Origin: Bombyx mori
Lineage: Eukaryota > Arthropoda > Insecta > Lepidoptera > Bombycidae
Length of the DNA: 64,000 nucleotides
Direction of reading: 5' to 3'
Assembly: GCF_030269925.1 (NCBI RefSeq)
Contig: NC_085111.1
Span: forward strand, 5,138,142-5,202,141
Position numbers and translations under genes: made by a program. Under the pieces are notes generated by a model that was not told where the DNA came from, did no database searches, and saw only the letters and a list, made by a program, of their open reading frames with translations. This document shows positions 62,632 through 64,000 of this stretch, piece after piece; position 1 is the stretch's first letter; each line of letters begins with the position of its first letter.

Positions 62632-63122
62632 ATAGGGGTGTAATCAAGACGTTGTCATACGACAATAACAATAAAAGGAAAGATGATAGCGGTGAAGTAC
62701 CAATCATAGCCGGTTACAAAGCTGTCGAGACTACTCAAATTAGAGCGCCTGATACAAGATATAAAAATACAGAATATCCAGAATCGACGCTCGTCAATCG
62801 TAACATACGAGATCAATACGATTTATATCCTAGTGTAGCTATGAATCCGTCGCAGTGGAGACCTTCAAGCATTTACAGTAACATCAATTGGAACCAGGGC
62901 GTGCCTTACAACATCGGTAGAAATGCTGATAGAGCAGCATATGAGAATAAATTGCATAGAAGAATAGCTGAAAATAGCGTCAAAGATTTTTATTGTAAGA
63001 AATGCATGGAGCTGTCGAATGGACTGGGCTTAGGAGGATGTGCACAGCAAATAAATAATTGGAAACAAGAAACAACAACAACAAAGATTAAGTTAGACGG
63101 TAAATTGGCGAAATTAAACTAA
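62632..63122 (+). CDS. Terminal exon of unknown host gene
   Basis: Starts after CTTACAG and runs in frame to the TAA at 63120-63122, about 163 codons. The sequence is hydrophilic: KRKDDSGEVPIIAGYKAVET first, then tyrosine/asparagine-rich parts (YDLYPSVAMNPSQWRPSSIY) and a cysteine motif FYCKKCMELSNGLGLGGC near the C-terminus. It ends WKQETTTTKIKLDGKLAKLN. Codon use and sequence complexity look like real coding DNA, unlike other ORFs of the region. No known domain was recognised. The first in-exon methionine is not needed because the exon continues the frame of 61980-62156. A 3' UTR with AATAAA follows. Confidence 0.7.
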
Positions 63123-63530
63123 TGGACGCATCCCATTGTTTTTGTTCATCTCGCATCCGTAATGGTTTGTAGAAAAAAAAACCTTACCGATTTTATCTCG
63201 TCGACCTTGAGATGCGGCAGAGGTTGTATAGCTACAGGTACATCATGAGTCGTATGTACGTAATTGTGCACTGAGTATTTTTATTATTTATGTTCGGTTA
63301 TCCTTATTTCCTTCATTATATTGTTTTTATTCAAAGACTGTGGTTCAAAAGTGATTAAAATTCTTTCTTGAAATATAGTATTGTGTGAAAATAAGAAATA
63401 CTTTAAAATACCTTTGAATAGTCCAAGTACTAAGCACTATTAGTGACTATTTGATAAGCAGTTTCGTATTTCCTTTTGTATTATAGATCGATATGGACGT
63501 TGAATAAATGCACATGTTAAATGTGTGTGA
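63123..63530 (+). other. 3' UTR of the terminal gene, with poly(A) signal
   Basis: AATAAA at 63503-63508, about 380 bp after the stop codon and followed by a GT-rich segment (AAATGTGTGTGATATC), a suitable cleavage region. The exact end is inferred. Confidence 0.5.
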
Positions 63531-64000
63531 TATCATTTTCTATGCTGATGCATTGAATACATATTCTAGTCTCGATAAACAGATTTACAAATAGATTAGA
63601 ATGTCACACGTCGTGTATACTGTGGTTAGTACCCATCTTGAAGCCTGAAATTTTGTCCTAAAATGGATTAGTTTAAAAATAACAACACCTCGAAGACAGC
63701 AGCATAGATTACTTCCCAGCAGAATTTTAAAAACACATTAACTAATTTAAGCTTGTTGGATACTAACAGATGTCCTGTTTCCTTAAAGCCTATCAACGCC
63801 TAACAATACCACAGAAACATTTGAAGTAACAGATCTGTTTAATGAGCGCACAAAAGTAATTGTAAGGAAATAAAGTCAAAAGTACAGTGAAAGTTTTTGT
63901 AGCATGCTTATATTAGAGCTCTTCTTCACCTGCACCCTACAAAAATAATGCTCAAATCTTAGCTACGGCCTTGGAGTTTTTAGATAAAGAAATGGACTCC
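63531..64000. other. Right edge, no gene seen
   Basis: AT-rich. Another AATAAA-type signal at about 63868 could be an alternative poly(A) site or chance. Confidence 0.4.

Overview
The window is lepidopteran nuclear DNA, very probably from a Bombyx silkworm. It is AT-rich, has almost no long host ORFs, and carries many copies of the tRNA-headed Bm1-type SINE. It also holds jockey-clade LINE copies with poly(A) tails, Helitron ends finishing in CTAG, mariner and maT DNA transposons, and RTE-like LINE tails. Names are from recall of these families, because no database search was possible.

Layout. Positions 1-5,000 hold a decayed mariner (159-1448) and Helitron and LINE-tail fragments. Positions 5,000-10,900 hold Bm1 copies, a 5'-truncated jockey-type LINE (6017-7574), a CR1-like LINE tail (8128-8545) and a short LINE-tail-derived element with a clean target duplication (9560-9874). 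Positions 11,700-16,200 hold more LINE tails, including one RTE-like fragment nested inside another. Positions 17,200-22,000 hold Bm1, an internally deleted maT copy, a Helitron with a duplicated terminator, an unassigned 856-bp inverted-repeat element with arrays of a short motif at both ends (19217-20072), and two Helitrons. Positions 22,000-30,700 are repeat-poor, except for an unassigned GC-rich block at 27400-27980. Positions 30752-34670 are the best-preserved element: a jockey-clade LINE with an intact 960-codon endonuclease/reverse transcriptase ORF, part of its gag-like ORF and a 12-bp target duplication. Positions 35,000-51,000 hold many truncated LINE, SINE and Helitron copies, a 17-bp minisatellite, several inverted-repeat elements and a large AT-rich hairpin. 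Positions 52,283-53,228 hold a longer maT copy. Positions 54,000-61,900 hold Helitrons, RTE-like tails, a tRNA-Lys(CUU) gene (58009-58081) and a Bm1 split by an RTE-like insertion.

The only convincing host protein-coding sequence is at the right edge. Two phase-matched exons on the + strand (61980-62156 and 62632-63122) form the 3' end of a gene of unknown function, followed by a 3' UTR and an AATAAA signal. The window is best read as transposon-rich intergenic or intronic DNA upstream of those exons.

How the parts relate. The autonomous-type LINE ORFs could supply the machinery used by the short poly(A) elements. One short repeat family shares the 3' end of the jockey LINE, which suggests parasitism of its reverse transcriptase. 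Several nested insertions with target duplications give a relative order of transposition events.
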